A stretch of DNA of 64,000 nucleotides from Lachnospiraceae bacterium (GTDB taxonomy: Bacteria > Bacillota > Clostridia > Lachnospirales > Lachnospiraceae). How positions within the stretch are numbered: position 1 is the stretch's first letter; the number at the start of each line of letters is the position of its first letter. Location of the stretch: NCBI GenBank assembly GCA_910575605.1, contig CAJTEW010000006.1:99594-163593 (forward strand). The letters are read 5' to 3'. Positions 8,842 through 16,962 of this stretch are shown here, piece after piece. The position numbers and the translations under genes are program-made. The notes beneath the pieces are model-generated. The model searched no databases. It had not been told where the DNA came from and saw only the letters and a list, made by a program, of their open reading frames with translations.

Positions 8842-9675
8842 ATGGAGCATTTTTTTATTGTTACGAATGACGGAAAAGATAAAGGGCAGAAGGTGACAGG
8901 CGAGGTTATTCGGATTCTTGAGGCATCAAAAAAGAGGTGTACAAGATGCCTTAAGGATGAAAATAAAAGGATTATTAAAGAGAGTATACCAGAACAGTTT
9001 GATTGTGTGGTTGTAATTGGTGGAGACGGTACGCTGATTGAAGCGGCCAGAGCCCTTCATGGAAGAAATATTCCAATACTTGGAATTAATATGGGTACGC
9101 TGGGATATCTTGCCGAGGTAGAAGTTGGTTACATTGAGGAAGCACTATCCTCTCTTATTTCAGGGAAATATGAGGTGGAGAATAGGATGATGCTGGAAGG
9201 GAAGCTTGGGGAGTCGTTCCAGGATGTGTCTCTTAATGATATTGTTGTGGCAAGAAGTGCAAGCCTGCGTCTCATTCATTTCAGATTATATGTAAACGGA
9301 GAGCTTTTGAATTCCTATGAGGCAGACGGTGTCATTATCTCTACGCCTACAGGCTCCACGGCGTATAATCTGTCAGCAGGAGGACCGATTGTGGAGCCTA
9401 CTGCAGAGATGATTGTTATTACTCCAATTTGTTCTCATGCACTTAATACAAGCAGCATTGTACTGTCAGCGGAGGATGAGCTTGTTATAGAAATCGGAGA
9501 AGGAAAGCATAATACAATAGAAGAAGCTTGTATTGCATTTGACGGGTCTGATACAATTCCAATGGTTACAGGCGACAGGGTAATTATCCGGCGTTCCGGT
9601 GCGGCGGCTAAAATTATAAAGCTTAATAAGGTCAGCTTTTTAGAGACACTTCGCAGGAAAATGAAAGGAAAGTAA
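8842..9675 (+). CDS. nadK: NAD kinase
   Basis: NAD kinase phosphorylates NAD to NADP using ATP or polyphosphate. The 277-residue cytosolic protein carries the GGDGTLIEAAR motif (about residue 58), ILGINMGTLGYLAEVE, the LNDIVV segment and the NAD-binding TPTGSTAYNLSAGGPIVEP. The start ATG is five bases after the tlyA stop; no strong ribosome binding site is visible beyond the GGGTAATAAA tail, so translation is probably coupled. Confidence 0.94.
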   Translation: MEHFFIVTNDGKDKGQKVTGEVIRILEASKKRCTRCLKDENKRIIKESIPEQFDCVVVIGGDGTLIEAARALHGRNIPILGINMGTLGYLAEVEVGYIEEALSSLISGKYEVENRMMLEGKLGESFQDVSLNDIVVARSASLRLIHFRLYVNGELLNSYEADGVIISTPTGSTAYNLSAGGPIVEPTAEMIVITPICSHALNTSSIVLSAEDELVIEIGEGKHNTIEEACIAFDGSDTIPMVTGDRVIIRRSGAAAKIIKLNKVSFLETLRRKMKGK

Positions 9676-9679
9676 GGAC

Positions 9680-10129
9680 ATGAAGGCAGGCAGACATAGA
9701 AAAATTATTGAACTAATCAGTACATGCAATATAGAAACCCAGGAGGACCTTGCTGCCCGTTTGAACGAGGAAGGATTTCAGGTGACTCAGGCGACTGTAT
9801 CACGTGACATCAGGGAGCTTAAACTTACCAAGGTTCCGGCAGAGGGAGGCGGACAAAGATATGCGGTCCATCAGAGTACGGGAAGTGCAATGAATGAGAA
9901 ATATATGCGTGTGCTTAAAGATGGGTTTGTATCTATGGATATGGCACAGAATATTCTGGTGATTAAAACAGTGTCCGGCATGGCAATGGCCGTGTGCGCT
10001 GCAATTGATGCGATGAAATGGGAAGAGGTAGTGGGAAGTATTGCAGGGGATGATACAATTATGTGTGCAATACGGACCGTTGAGGATACACTGCGGGTGA
10101 TAGAAAAAATTAACAGGATTGTGTTGTAG
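9680..10129 (+). CDS. argR: Arginine repressor
   Basis: ArgR is the hexameric arginine-responsive regulator of arginine biosynthesis and catabolism. The 149-residue product has an N-terminal winged helix with TQATVSRDIRELKLTKVP and a C-terminal oligomerisation domain with SVAGDDT-like GSIAGDDTIMCAIRT. It starts four bases after nadK. In Firmicutes ArgR next to recN is a standard arrangement, so no local arginine operon is implied. Confidence 0.95.
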   Translation: MKAGRHRKIIELISTCNIETQEDLAARLNEEGFQVTQATVSRDIRELKLTKVPAEGGGQRYAVHQSTGSAMNEKYMRVLKDGFVSMDMAQNILVIKTVSGMAMAVCAAIDAMKWEEVVGSIAGDDTIMCAIRTVEDTLRVIEKINRIVL

Positions 10130-10138
10130 GAGGATTGG

Positions 10139-11812
10139 ATGTTACGTAGTTTACATGTAAAGAACCTGGCATTAATCGACGAGATAGAGGTGGAATTTGA
10201 AAGAGGTTTAAATATACTGACAGGAGAAACTGGAGCGGGGAAATCGATTATCTTGGGTTCTGTGAATCTCGCACTTGGCGGGAAGTATACAAAGGATATG
10301 ATAAGAGAAGGCGCAGATTATGGATATGTGGAGCTCACTTTTGAGGTGGAGAATACCAGCCAGCAAAAGGAGCTTAAGGAGCTTGATATTTTTCCCGAGG
10401 AGGGTTTTGTGGTGTTAAGCCGCCGGCTTATGGAAAGAAGAAGTGTGAGCCGTATAAACGGGGAGACAGTCACTATGTCCGTCTTAAAGGCGGCTGCGGC
10501 TGCTCTGATTGATATTCACGGACAGCATGAGCATCAGTCTCTTCTGTACAAGAAAAATCATCTGGGCTTCGTGGACGCCTTTGCAGGAGAAGCTGCCGCA
10601 GAGGTTAAAGATAAAGTGCATCATTCCTTTCAAAAGTACCAGAGGCTTAAAAAACAGCTTGAGGAAGCAGATATGGATGAATCCCAGCGTGTGAAGGAAA
10701 TGTCGTTTCTTGCGTTTGAAGCAGATGAGATTGATAAGGCGTGCTTAAAGGAAGAAGAGGATGAGGAGCTTGAGATTCTTTTTAGACGGATGACTAATGG
10801 CAAGAAAATTGCAGAGAGCATACTGGCAGCATATTCCTATACAAGCGGACAGGAGTCAAGCGCCAGTGAAAGCTTAAGCCGTGCTATACGTCTGCTGTCT
10901 GATATTGCGGTATATGATAAAAAGGCAGAGGAGCTATATAATCAGCTTGGGGAGATTGATAGCCTTCTGAATGACTTTAACAGGGAGTTATCAGATTATT
11001 TGGACTCTTGTGAGTTTTCGGAGGAAGAGTTCTACGAGACAGAAAAACGTCTGAATGAAATCAATCATCTAAAGACAAAATATGGGAGTACAATAGAGGA
11101 TATTCTTGCTTATGGGGAGAGGCAGAAGGAAAAGCTTGAAAAGCTTGAAAACCATGAGGAATATATAAAAAAGCTTAAGACAGATTTAAAAAGAGCAGAA
11201 AAAGAGCTTAAAGGATATTCCAAAGAGCTTTCAGGGATAAGAAATGAGCAGGGAAAGCTTCTGGAAAAAAAGGTGGAAGAGGGTTTAAAGGATCTCAATT
11301 TTGCAGATGTAAAGTTTGAAATTGCACTAGGTAAGCTTGATAGCTGTACATCAGAAGGAATGGATGATGTAGAGTTTAAAATATCCTTAAATCCGGGGCA
11401 GCCAGTAAGGCCTCTTGTAAATGTAGCCTCCGGCGGAGAGCTTTCAAGGATTATGCTTGCTATTAAGACAGTTATGGCGGACCGGGACGATATTGAGACG
11501 TTGATTTTTGACGAGATTGATGTGGGAATCAGCGGGCGGACAGCCCAAAAGGTGTCTGAAAAAATGGGAGTAATTGGGCGGAGGCATCAGGTTATCTGCA
11601 TTACACATCTTGCTCAGATAGCAGCTATGGCTGATACACATTTTCTAATTGAAAAAAACGTAGATAAAAAAGGGACCACAACAGGAATCAGAAGACTTGC
11701 TCCGGAAGAAGAAACAGAGGAGCTTGCAAGAATTTTAGGCGGAGCAAAGATTACAGAAACTGTGCTTCAAAATGCAAGGGAAATGAAGGCACTTGCTAAA
11801 GAAATAAAATGA
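10139..11812 (+). CDS. recN: DNA repair protein RecN
   Basis: RecN is an SMC-like ATPase that acts early at DNA double-strand breaks. The 557-residue protein has the Walker A motif GETGAGKSIILGSVNLAL at about residue 30, a central coiled coil (about 155-365), the ABC signature ASGGELSRIMLAIK and Walker B LIFDEIDVGISG, ending in the usual HLAQIAAMAD helix region. It is the last gene of the run that starts at 3029, and a terminator follows. Confidence 0.95.
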   Translation: MLRSLHVKNLALIDEIEVEFERGLNILTGETGAGKSIILGSVNLALGGKYTKDMIREGADYGYVELTFEVENTSQQKELKELDIFPEEGFVVLSRRLMERRSVSRINGETVTMSVLKAAAAALIDIHGQHEHQSLLYKKNHLGFVDAFAGEAAAEVKDKVHHSFQKYQRLKKQLEEADMDESQRVKEMSFLAFEADEIDKACLKEEEDEELEILFRRMTNGKKIAESILAAYSYTSGQESSASESLSRAIRLLSDIAVYDKKAEELYNQLGEIDSLLNDFNRELSDYLDSCEFSEEEFYETEKRLNEINHLKTKYGSTIEDILAYGERQKEKLEKLENHEEYIKKLKTDLKRAEKELKGYSKELSGIRNEQGKLLEKKVEEGLKDLNFADVKFEIALGKLDSCTSEGMDDVEFKISLNPGQPVRPLVNVASGGELSRIMLAIKTVMADRDDIETLIFDEIDVGISGRTAQKVSEKMGVIGRRHQVICITHLAQIAAMADTHFLIEKNVDKKGTTTGIRRLAPEEETEELARILGGAKITETVLQNAREMKALAKEIK

Positions 11813-11840
11813 CTGAAAAACAGAAAAATGTAACATACTA

Positions 11841-11881
11841 AGGTAGATATCCTTAAAAAGATATCTATCTTTTTTATTTTT
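11841..11881 (+). terminator. Terminator of the asp23-recN operon
   Basis: AGGTAGATATC (11841-11851) pairs with GATATCTATCT (11860-11870) with one G-U pair, followed by a T-rich run to 11881. It closes the operon before spoIVB. Confidence 0.85.
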
Positions 11882-11905
11882 AACAGCGCAGCGGAGGTAA
11901 TGCAG

Positions 11906-12973
11906 ATGATTAAGTACTGGTATCGGAGAATTCTGATTATGATTTTGGTGTTTGTTGTTTTTGTAGGAGGAAGTTATATTCTGATAGAGGAGCAGCGTAT
12001 CAGCCTAAAGCAGGAGGTAAGCGGAGAAACCTATGAAGATACAATGGTGATTCCAGGAGGCATGCCTGTAGGCATTTATCTGGAGACAGACGGGGTGATG
12101 GTGCTTGGAACGGAAAGTATTACGGGAATAGACGGGATGAAATATAATCCTGCTGAACATCTTGTAAAATCCGGAGACTATATCGTAAAATTCAATGGAC
12201 AGGAGGTAACTGAGAAGTCACAGCTTATAGATGCAATCAGAAAACTTAAAGGAGAGGATGTGGTGCTTACTGTAAAAAGGAAGGAGGAAGAGATTGATAT
12301 CCGGTTTAAATGCGTCAAATGCGGGATTGACGAATATAAACTTGGAATATGGGTGAGGGATAACACACAGGGTTTAGGCACTATCACTTTTTTGAATGCT
12401 GATAGTACATTTGGAGCTTTAGGGCATGGAATTCATGACATTGATACAAATGAACTGCTTAATATTTCTGACGGAACTCTATATATTACAAGTATCAAGG
12501 ATATTCAAAAAGGTGAAAGCGGGTCTCCCGGAGGTATGGAAGGAATTATTGTATATAACAATTACAATGTGCTGGGGACAATCAGGGAAAATACAGATGT
12601 GGGTATCTTCGGAACAGTGGATAGAATAGATGCTCTGTTTTCAGATCAGGAGCCTGTTGAGACGGCTGTAAAGGAGGAAATAGAAGAAGGTCCTGCAGCA
12701 ATACGATGCGCTGTAGACGGTGAGATTAAGGAATATGAGATTGAAATAACAGGCATTGATTTTTATCCGGGGGAGATTAATAAGGGGCTGACAATTGAGG
12801 TGACAGATCAAAAGCTTTTAGAGGAAACAGGAGGTATCGTACAGGGTATGAGCGGTTCGCCTATTCTTCAAAACGGAAAGCTTGTAGGAGCTGTGACACA
12901 CGTTTTTGTTAATAATCCAACGAAGGGTTATGGCATATTTATAGAAAATATGTTGAAGGAAGCAGAAAATTAA
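11906..12973 (+). CDS. spoIVB: SpoIVB serine peptidase (stage IV sporulation)
   Basis: SpoIVB is secreted from the forespore and cleaves SpoIVFA to trigger pro-sigmaK processing. The 355-residue product has an N-terminal membrane anchor (residues 5-24), a PDZ domain (about 40-125) and an S55 peptidase domain. ALGHGIHDIDT supplies the likely catalytic histidine, and GMSGSPILQNGKLVGAVTHV the serine. ATG 11906 lies eight bases after GGAGG; ATG 11900 is only two bases from it. A CATACTA at 11834-11840 resembles a sigmaG -10 box but lacks a convincing partner. It is directly upstream of spo0A, as in nearly all spore formers. Confidence 0.95.
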   Translation: MIKYWYRRILIMILVFVVFVGGSYILIEEQRISLKQEVSGETYEDTMVIPGGMPVGIYLETDGVMVLGTESITGIDGMKYNPAEHLVKSGDYIVKFNGQEVTEKSQLIDAIRKLKGEDVVLTVKRKEEEIDIRFKCVKCGIDEYKLGIWVRDNTQGLGTITFLNADSTFGALGHGIHDIDTNELLNISDGTLYITSIKDIQKGESGSPGGMEGIIVYNNYNVLGTIRENTDVGIFGTVDRIDALFSDQEPVETAVKEEIEEGPAAIRCAVDGEIKEYEIEITGIDFYPGEINKGLTIEVTDQKLLEETGGIVQGMSGSPILQNGKLVGAVTHVFVNNPTKGYGIFIENMLKEAEN

Positions 12974-12980
12974 GAAAATG

Positions 12981-13055
12981 TGTCGATACATGGCATGTTT
13001 TCGAAGGTTTTTACGACAGTAAATTCTTGCTTTGGATAATGACGAATTATATAAT
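12981..13055 (+). promoter_or_regulatory. spo0A promoter with possible 0A boxes
   Basis: TTGCTT (13027-13032) and TATAAT (13050-13055), 17 bases apart, form a vegetative promoter. Upstream, TGTCGATA (12981-12988) and, on the other strand, TGTCGTAA (13011-13018) resemble the Spo0A box TGTCGAA with one mismatch each, which would fit autoregulation. The promoter is well supported; the boxes are tentative. Confidence 0.55.
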
Positions 13056-13099
13056 ATTTTTTGACGGTTTTAGAGTATGGAAAGGAGGATTTATGAGAA

Positions 13100-13891
13100 A
13101 TGGGACAGATAGCCGTGGCAATAGCCGACGACAATGAAAGAATCTTGGATCTGCTTGGCGAAATAATTGATACAGATAAAAACTTAAGCCTTGTAGGAAA
13201 AGCAAAAAATGGGGAAGATGCATATTCAATTATTAAGGAAAAAAAGCCGGATGTCATGCTTCTTGATCTGATTATGCCGAAAATGGACGGACTGAGTGTC
13301 ATGGATATGGTGAATCATGACAAAGAAATTAAGAAGCGTCCAAGCTTTATTATTGTGACGGCAGTAGGACAGGAGCGGATTACAGAGGATGCATTTAGAA
13401 AGGGGGCACATTACTATATCCTGAAGCCATTCAATAATGAGATGGTACTAAGCCGGATAAAAAGTGCAGGAAGCGGACCATATCATGATGTACGCCTCTT
13501 AGGAGAAAACAGGCAGGAGGCATCTTCACAGCCAAAGATAAACTTAGAGGTCCGCGTAACCGACATGATTCACGAGATAGGAATTCCCGCCCATATTAAA
13601 GGTTATCACTACCTTCGGGATGCTATTATCATGGCAATCGAGGATATGGATGTATTAAATGCCATTACAAAGGTTTTATACCCTACAGTGGCAAAAAAAC
13701 ATCAGACAACATCAAGCCGTGTTGAGAGGGCAATCCGTCATGCAATTGAGGTGGCGTGGAGCAGGGGGAAATTAGATACATTAGATGATTTATTTGGATA
13801 TACCGTAAGCAACGGAAAGGGAAAGCCGACCAATTCAGAATTTATCGCTCTAATTGCAGATACTATTCGCTTGGAATATAAAAATAGATAA
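13100..13891 (+). CDS. spo0A: Sporulation master regulator Spo0A
   Basis: Spo0A is the response regulator that commits cells to sporulation. The 263-residue protein has a receiver domain with acidic pair DD near residue 10, phosphorylatable Asp in [12 protein letters not shown] and the conserved Lys in ILKPF, then a C-terminal DNA-binding domain with [20 protein letters not shown]. The start follows AAAGGAGG at a rather long 11 bases; an out-of-frame ATG at 13093 sits closer to that site and would encode only 14 residues, a possible decoy. No phosphorelay genes are nearby. Confidence 0.97.
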   Translation: MGQIAVAIADDNERILDLLGEIIDTDKNLSLVGKAKNGEDAYSIIKEKKPDVMLLDLIMPKMDGLSVMDMVNHDKEIKKRPSFIIVTAVGQERITEDAFRKGAHYYILKPFNNEMVLSRIKSAGSGPYHDVRLLGENRQEASSQPKINLEVRVTDMIHEIGIPAHIKGYHYLRDAIIMAIEDMDVLNAITKVLYPTVAKKHQTTSSRVERAIRHAIEVAWSRGKLDTLDDLFGYTVSNGKGKPTNSEFIALIADTIRLEYKNR

Positions 13892-13958
13892 TGCTTTCCT
13901 TCCACGAGAAAATGCGGTATAATATAGAATATCGTAGAAATCGGGAGGAAGAGAAGTA

Positions 13959-15395
13959 ATGAAAAAAATACTTTTTGCAACTTCAGAAGCAGTACCTTTT
14001 ATAAAGACCGGGGGGTTAGCTGATGTTGCGGGAACTTTGCCAAAAAATTTTGATAAGGAAAAATATGATGTAAGAGTCATGCTTCCGAAGTATATGTGTA
14101 TAAAAGAGCAGTGGAAGGAGAAGCTTACATACCACAGCCATTTTTATATGGATTTGGGATGGAGGACACAGTACGTAGGAGTTTTAGAGACACAGTACGA
14201 TGGAATTACATTCTACTTTATAGATAATGAATATTATTTTAACGGCTTTGCACCGTACGGAGATATGTATGCAGATATTGAAAAGTTTGCATTTTTCTCT
14301 AAGGCGGTATTAAGTGCACTGCCTGTAATTAATTTCAGACCGGATATTATCCACTGCCATGACTGGCAGACAGGGCTTGTCCCCATATTTCTGGATAATT
14401 TCCGTTATTCAAATGAATACTACCGTGGAATCAAGACGATTATGACCATCCATAATCTGAAATTCCAGGGGACATGGGATACGAAGAGAGTGAGGGATAT
14501 TACGGGCCTGCCTCTTTACTATTTTGCACCGGACAAGCTGGAGGCTTATAAGGATGCTAATTACTTAAAAGGAGGAATCGTATATGCGGACAGAATTACA
14601 ACCGTAAGTAATTCTTATGCAGAGGAGATTAAGATGCCGTTTTACGGGGAGAAGCTAGACGGGCTGATGTGTGCCCGGTCTAACTGTCTGTCCGGCATTG
14701 TTAATGGAATCGACTATAATGATTTTAACCCCGAGACAGATAAATGTATTGAGAAGACATATAATATCAGCAATTTCCGCAAGGAGAAGGTAAAGAATAA
14801 GATTGCGCTTCAAAAGGAACTGGGACTTGAACAGGATCCAAAGACTATGATGATTGGTATTGTTTCAAGACTTACCGACCAGAAGGGGTTTGATTTAATT
14901 GCTTATATTATGGACGAGCTCTGTCAAGATGCCATACAGATTGTTGTTCTTGGAACAGGCGAGGAGCAGTATGAGAATATGTTCCGCCATTTTGACTGGA
15001 AATATCATGGAAAGGTATCTGCCAATATTTATTACTCGGAGGAGCTCTCACACAAGATTTATGCAGCTTCTGATGCTTTTCTTATGCCGTCCTTATTTGA
15101 GCCCTGCGGTTTAAGCCAGCTTATGAGCCTTAGGTACGGAACGGTTCCAATTGTACGGGAAACAGGAGGGCTTAAGGATACAGTGGAGGCATATAATGAG
15201 TATGAGAAAACAGGAACCGGCTTTAGTTTCCTGAATTACAATGCACACGAGATGCTGGGGACAATCCGGTACGCAGAGAGAATTTATTACGATAAGAAGA
15301 GAGACTGGAATAAGATTGCAGAACGGGGAATGGAACAGGATTTCTCATGGAAGAATTCTGCAAAGCAGTATGAGGCATTATACGATGATATGTAA
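13959..15395 (+). CDS. glgA: Glycogen synthase (ADP-glucose)
   Basis: GlgA extends alpha-1,4-glucan chains from ADP-glucose (GT5 family). The 478-residue product begins KKILFATSEAVPFIKTGGLA, where KTGGL is the ADP-glucose motif, and has HDWQTGLVP and the C-terminal PSLFEPCGLSQLMSLRYGTV nucleotide-sugar site. A TATAAT at 13918-13923 with a weak -35 lies upstream, and GGGAGGAAGAG precedes the ATG. No other glycogen genes accompany it here, and it is joined by overlap to metF, an odd functional pairing. Confidence 0.95.
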   Translation: MKKILFATSEAVPFIKTGGLADVAGTLPKNFDKEKYDVRVMLPKYMCIKEQWKEKLTYHSHFYMDLGWRTQYVGVLETQYDGITFYFIDNEYYFNGFAPYGDMYADIEKFAFFSKAVLSALPVINFRPDIIHCHDWQTGLVPIFLDNFRYSNEYYRGIKTIMTIHNLKFQGTWDTKRVRDITGLPLYYFAPDKLEAYKDANYLKGGIVYADRITTVSNSYAEEIKMPFYGEKLDGLMCARSNCLSGIVNGIDYNDFNPETDKCIEKTYNISNFRKEKVKNKIALQKELGLEQDPKTMMIGIVSRLTDQKGFDLIAYIMDELCQDAIQIVVLGTGEEQYENMFRHFDWKYHGKVSANIYYSEELSHKIYAASDAFLMPSLFEPCGLSQLMSLRYGTVPIVRETGGLKDTVEAYNEYEKTGTGFSFLNYNAHEMLGTIRYAERIYYDKKRDWNKIAERGMEQDFSWKNSAKQYEALYDDM

Positions 15396-16272
15396 AATAA
15401 GAGATATACTGAAATCGAAGGAACCACATATTTCTTTTGAGATATTTCCTCCGAAAACAGATGCAGGTTATGAAAGCGTTCTGTCCGCGGCAGAGAAGAT
15501 TGCAGCATTAAAACCGTCATATATTAGTGTAACCTATGGCGCGGGCGGAGGTACCAGCAGAAATACAGTGAAGATTGCTTCCCACATTAAAGATTTGGGA
15601 GTGACAAGCCTTGCACATTTGACCTGTGTTTCATCCACAAAAGAGGAGGTACATAAGGTAATTAACGAGCTTAAGAGCAGGGAGATTGATAATATTCTTG
15701 CTCTTAGGGGTGATAAGCCGAAGGATATGGCTTTTCCGCTTCCGGGACAGTACAGGTATGCGTGCGAATTAATTGAGGATATCAAGTCGCAGGGGGATTT
15801 CTGTATCGGCGCGGCATGTTATCCTGAGGGACATGTGGAGACGGAGCATAAAAAGGATGATATTAGAAATCTGAAAAATAAAGTGGACTGTGGAGTGGAT
15901 TTCCTCACCACACAGATGTTTTTTGATAATAATATCCTCTATAATTTCCTTTACAGAATCAGGGAAAAGGGAATTACCGTTCCAGTGCTTCCAGGTATTA
16001 TGCCTATTACCAATGCCAGACAGATGAAGCGTACCTTAGAACTTTCTGGTACGGTCCTTCCCCAGAGGTTTGTGGCTATATTAGATCGTTTCGGGGAAGA
16101 GCAGGAGGCAATGAAGCAGGCGGGAATTGCGTATGCAACCGACCAGATTATCGATTTGATTGCTAATGGAATCAACCATATTCATGTATATTCCATGAAT
16201 AAGCCGGAGGTGGCGGAAGCAATTATGAGAAATCTTTCAGATATTGTGAAGATCGAAACAGGATTAGAATAA
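15385..16272 (+). CDS. metF: Methylenetetrahydrofolate reductase
   Basis: MetF reduces 5,10-methylene-THF to 5-methyl-THF, the methyl donor for methionine synthase; in acetogenic relatives it also serves the Wood-Ljungdahl pathway. The 295-residue TIM-barrel protein has HISFEIFPPKTDAG near the start, SVTYGAGGGTSRNT, LALRGDKP and the FLTTQMFFDNN segment. ATG 15385 gives the family's normal length; more upstream in-frame starts would lie deep in glgA. It overlaps the end of glgA by 11 bases and has no clear ribosome binding site, so coupling is likely. Confidence 0.93.
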   Translation: MICKIRDILKSKEPHISFEIFPPKTDAGYESVLSAAEKIAALKPSYISVTYGAGGGTSRNTVKIASHIKDLGVTSLAHLTCVSSTKEEVHKVINELKSREIDNILALRGDKPKDMAFPLPGQYRYACELIEDIKSQGDFCIGAACYPEGHVETEHKKDDIRNLKNKVDCGVDFLTTQMFFDNNILYNFLYRIREKGITVPVLPGIMPITNARQMKRTLELSGTVLPQRFVAILDRFGEEQEAMKQAGIAYATDQIIDLIANGINHIHVYSMNKPEVAEAIMRNLSDIVKIETGLE

Positions 16273-16276
16273 AGAT

Positions 16277-16918
16277 ATGGACAGCAGAATAAAAGAGGCC
16301 GTTCGTTATCTTGGATATGGAAGACATGCGGTAGATGAGAAGACGGGGGAGCTTGTCAGGGATTCTTTTAGAGAACTTGACGAAATTGCGAAAGGCCGGC
16401 TCATCTATCGCATCTTTGAGTTGGAAGTACTGGATGACAGCAGGGTGAGTTTGGGAGAATTAGAGATTATAAGTAAAGTCTTGGCGAAGAACATGAGAGG
16501 ATGTGAACGTGCAGTCATGCTTGGCGCAACTCTTGGAATAGAAGTGGATATGCTGCTTAGGCGGTATTCCTTTACCGATATGTCAAAGGCTGTGGTGCTT
16601 CAGGCATGTGCAGCTGCAGTACTGGAGGAATATGTGGATGGATGGCAGAGAGAATATGAGGAGGAGGCCGGCAGGGAGGGGTATTATTTCCGTCCGCGTT
16701 TCAGTCCTGGCTACGGGGATTTTGACATTTTCCACCAGAAGGATTTTATCAGGCTATTGGACAGTGCGAAAAAAATCGGACTTACAATGACAGACGGGTA
16801 TATGCTTACACCTGCTAAGTCAGTGACAGCGGTAATCGGAATGAGTAAGGAGAAGGTTCCCTGCCACAGAAAAGGTTGTGAGGAATGCAGGAAAACAGAC
16901 TGTCTATACCGGCGGTAA
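16277..16918 (+). CDS. Free-standing B12-dependent methionine synthase activation-domain protein
   Basis: This 213-residue protein matches the C-terminal reactivation domain of MetH, which binds S-adenosylmethionine and, with a reductant, restores inactive cob(II)alamin. The family segment RPRFSPGYGDFDIFHQ and the later TPAKSVTAVIGMSKEK are clear. It ends in a cysteine cluster, CHRKGCEECRKTDC, that might bind metal. The next gene, metH, lacks this domain, so the pair forms a two-subunit methionine synthase. It starts four bases after metF. Confidence 0.88.
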   Translation: MDSRIKEAVRYLGYGRHAVDEKTGELVRDSFRELDEIAKGRLIYRIFELEVLDDSRVSLGELEIISKVLAKNMRGCERAVMLGATLGIEVDMLLRRYSFTDMSKAVVLQACAAAVLEEYVDGWQREYEEEAGREGYYFRPRFSPGYGDFDIFHQKDFIRLLDSAKKIGLTMTDGYMLTPAKSVTAVIGMSKEKVPCHRKGCEECRKTDCLYRR

Positions 16919-16962
16919 GAGAACAATGAGGATAGCATAGGAATAAAGGAGCGTGCGCACAG

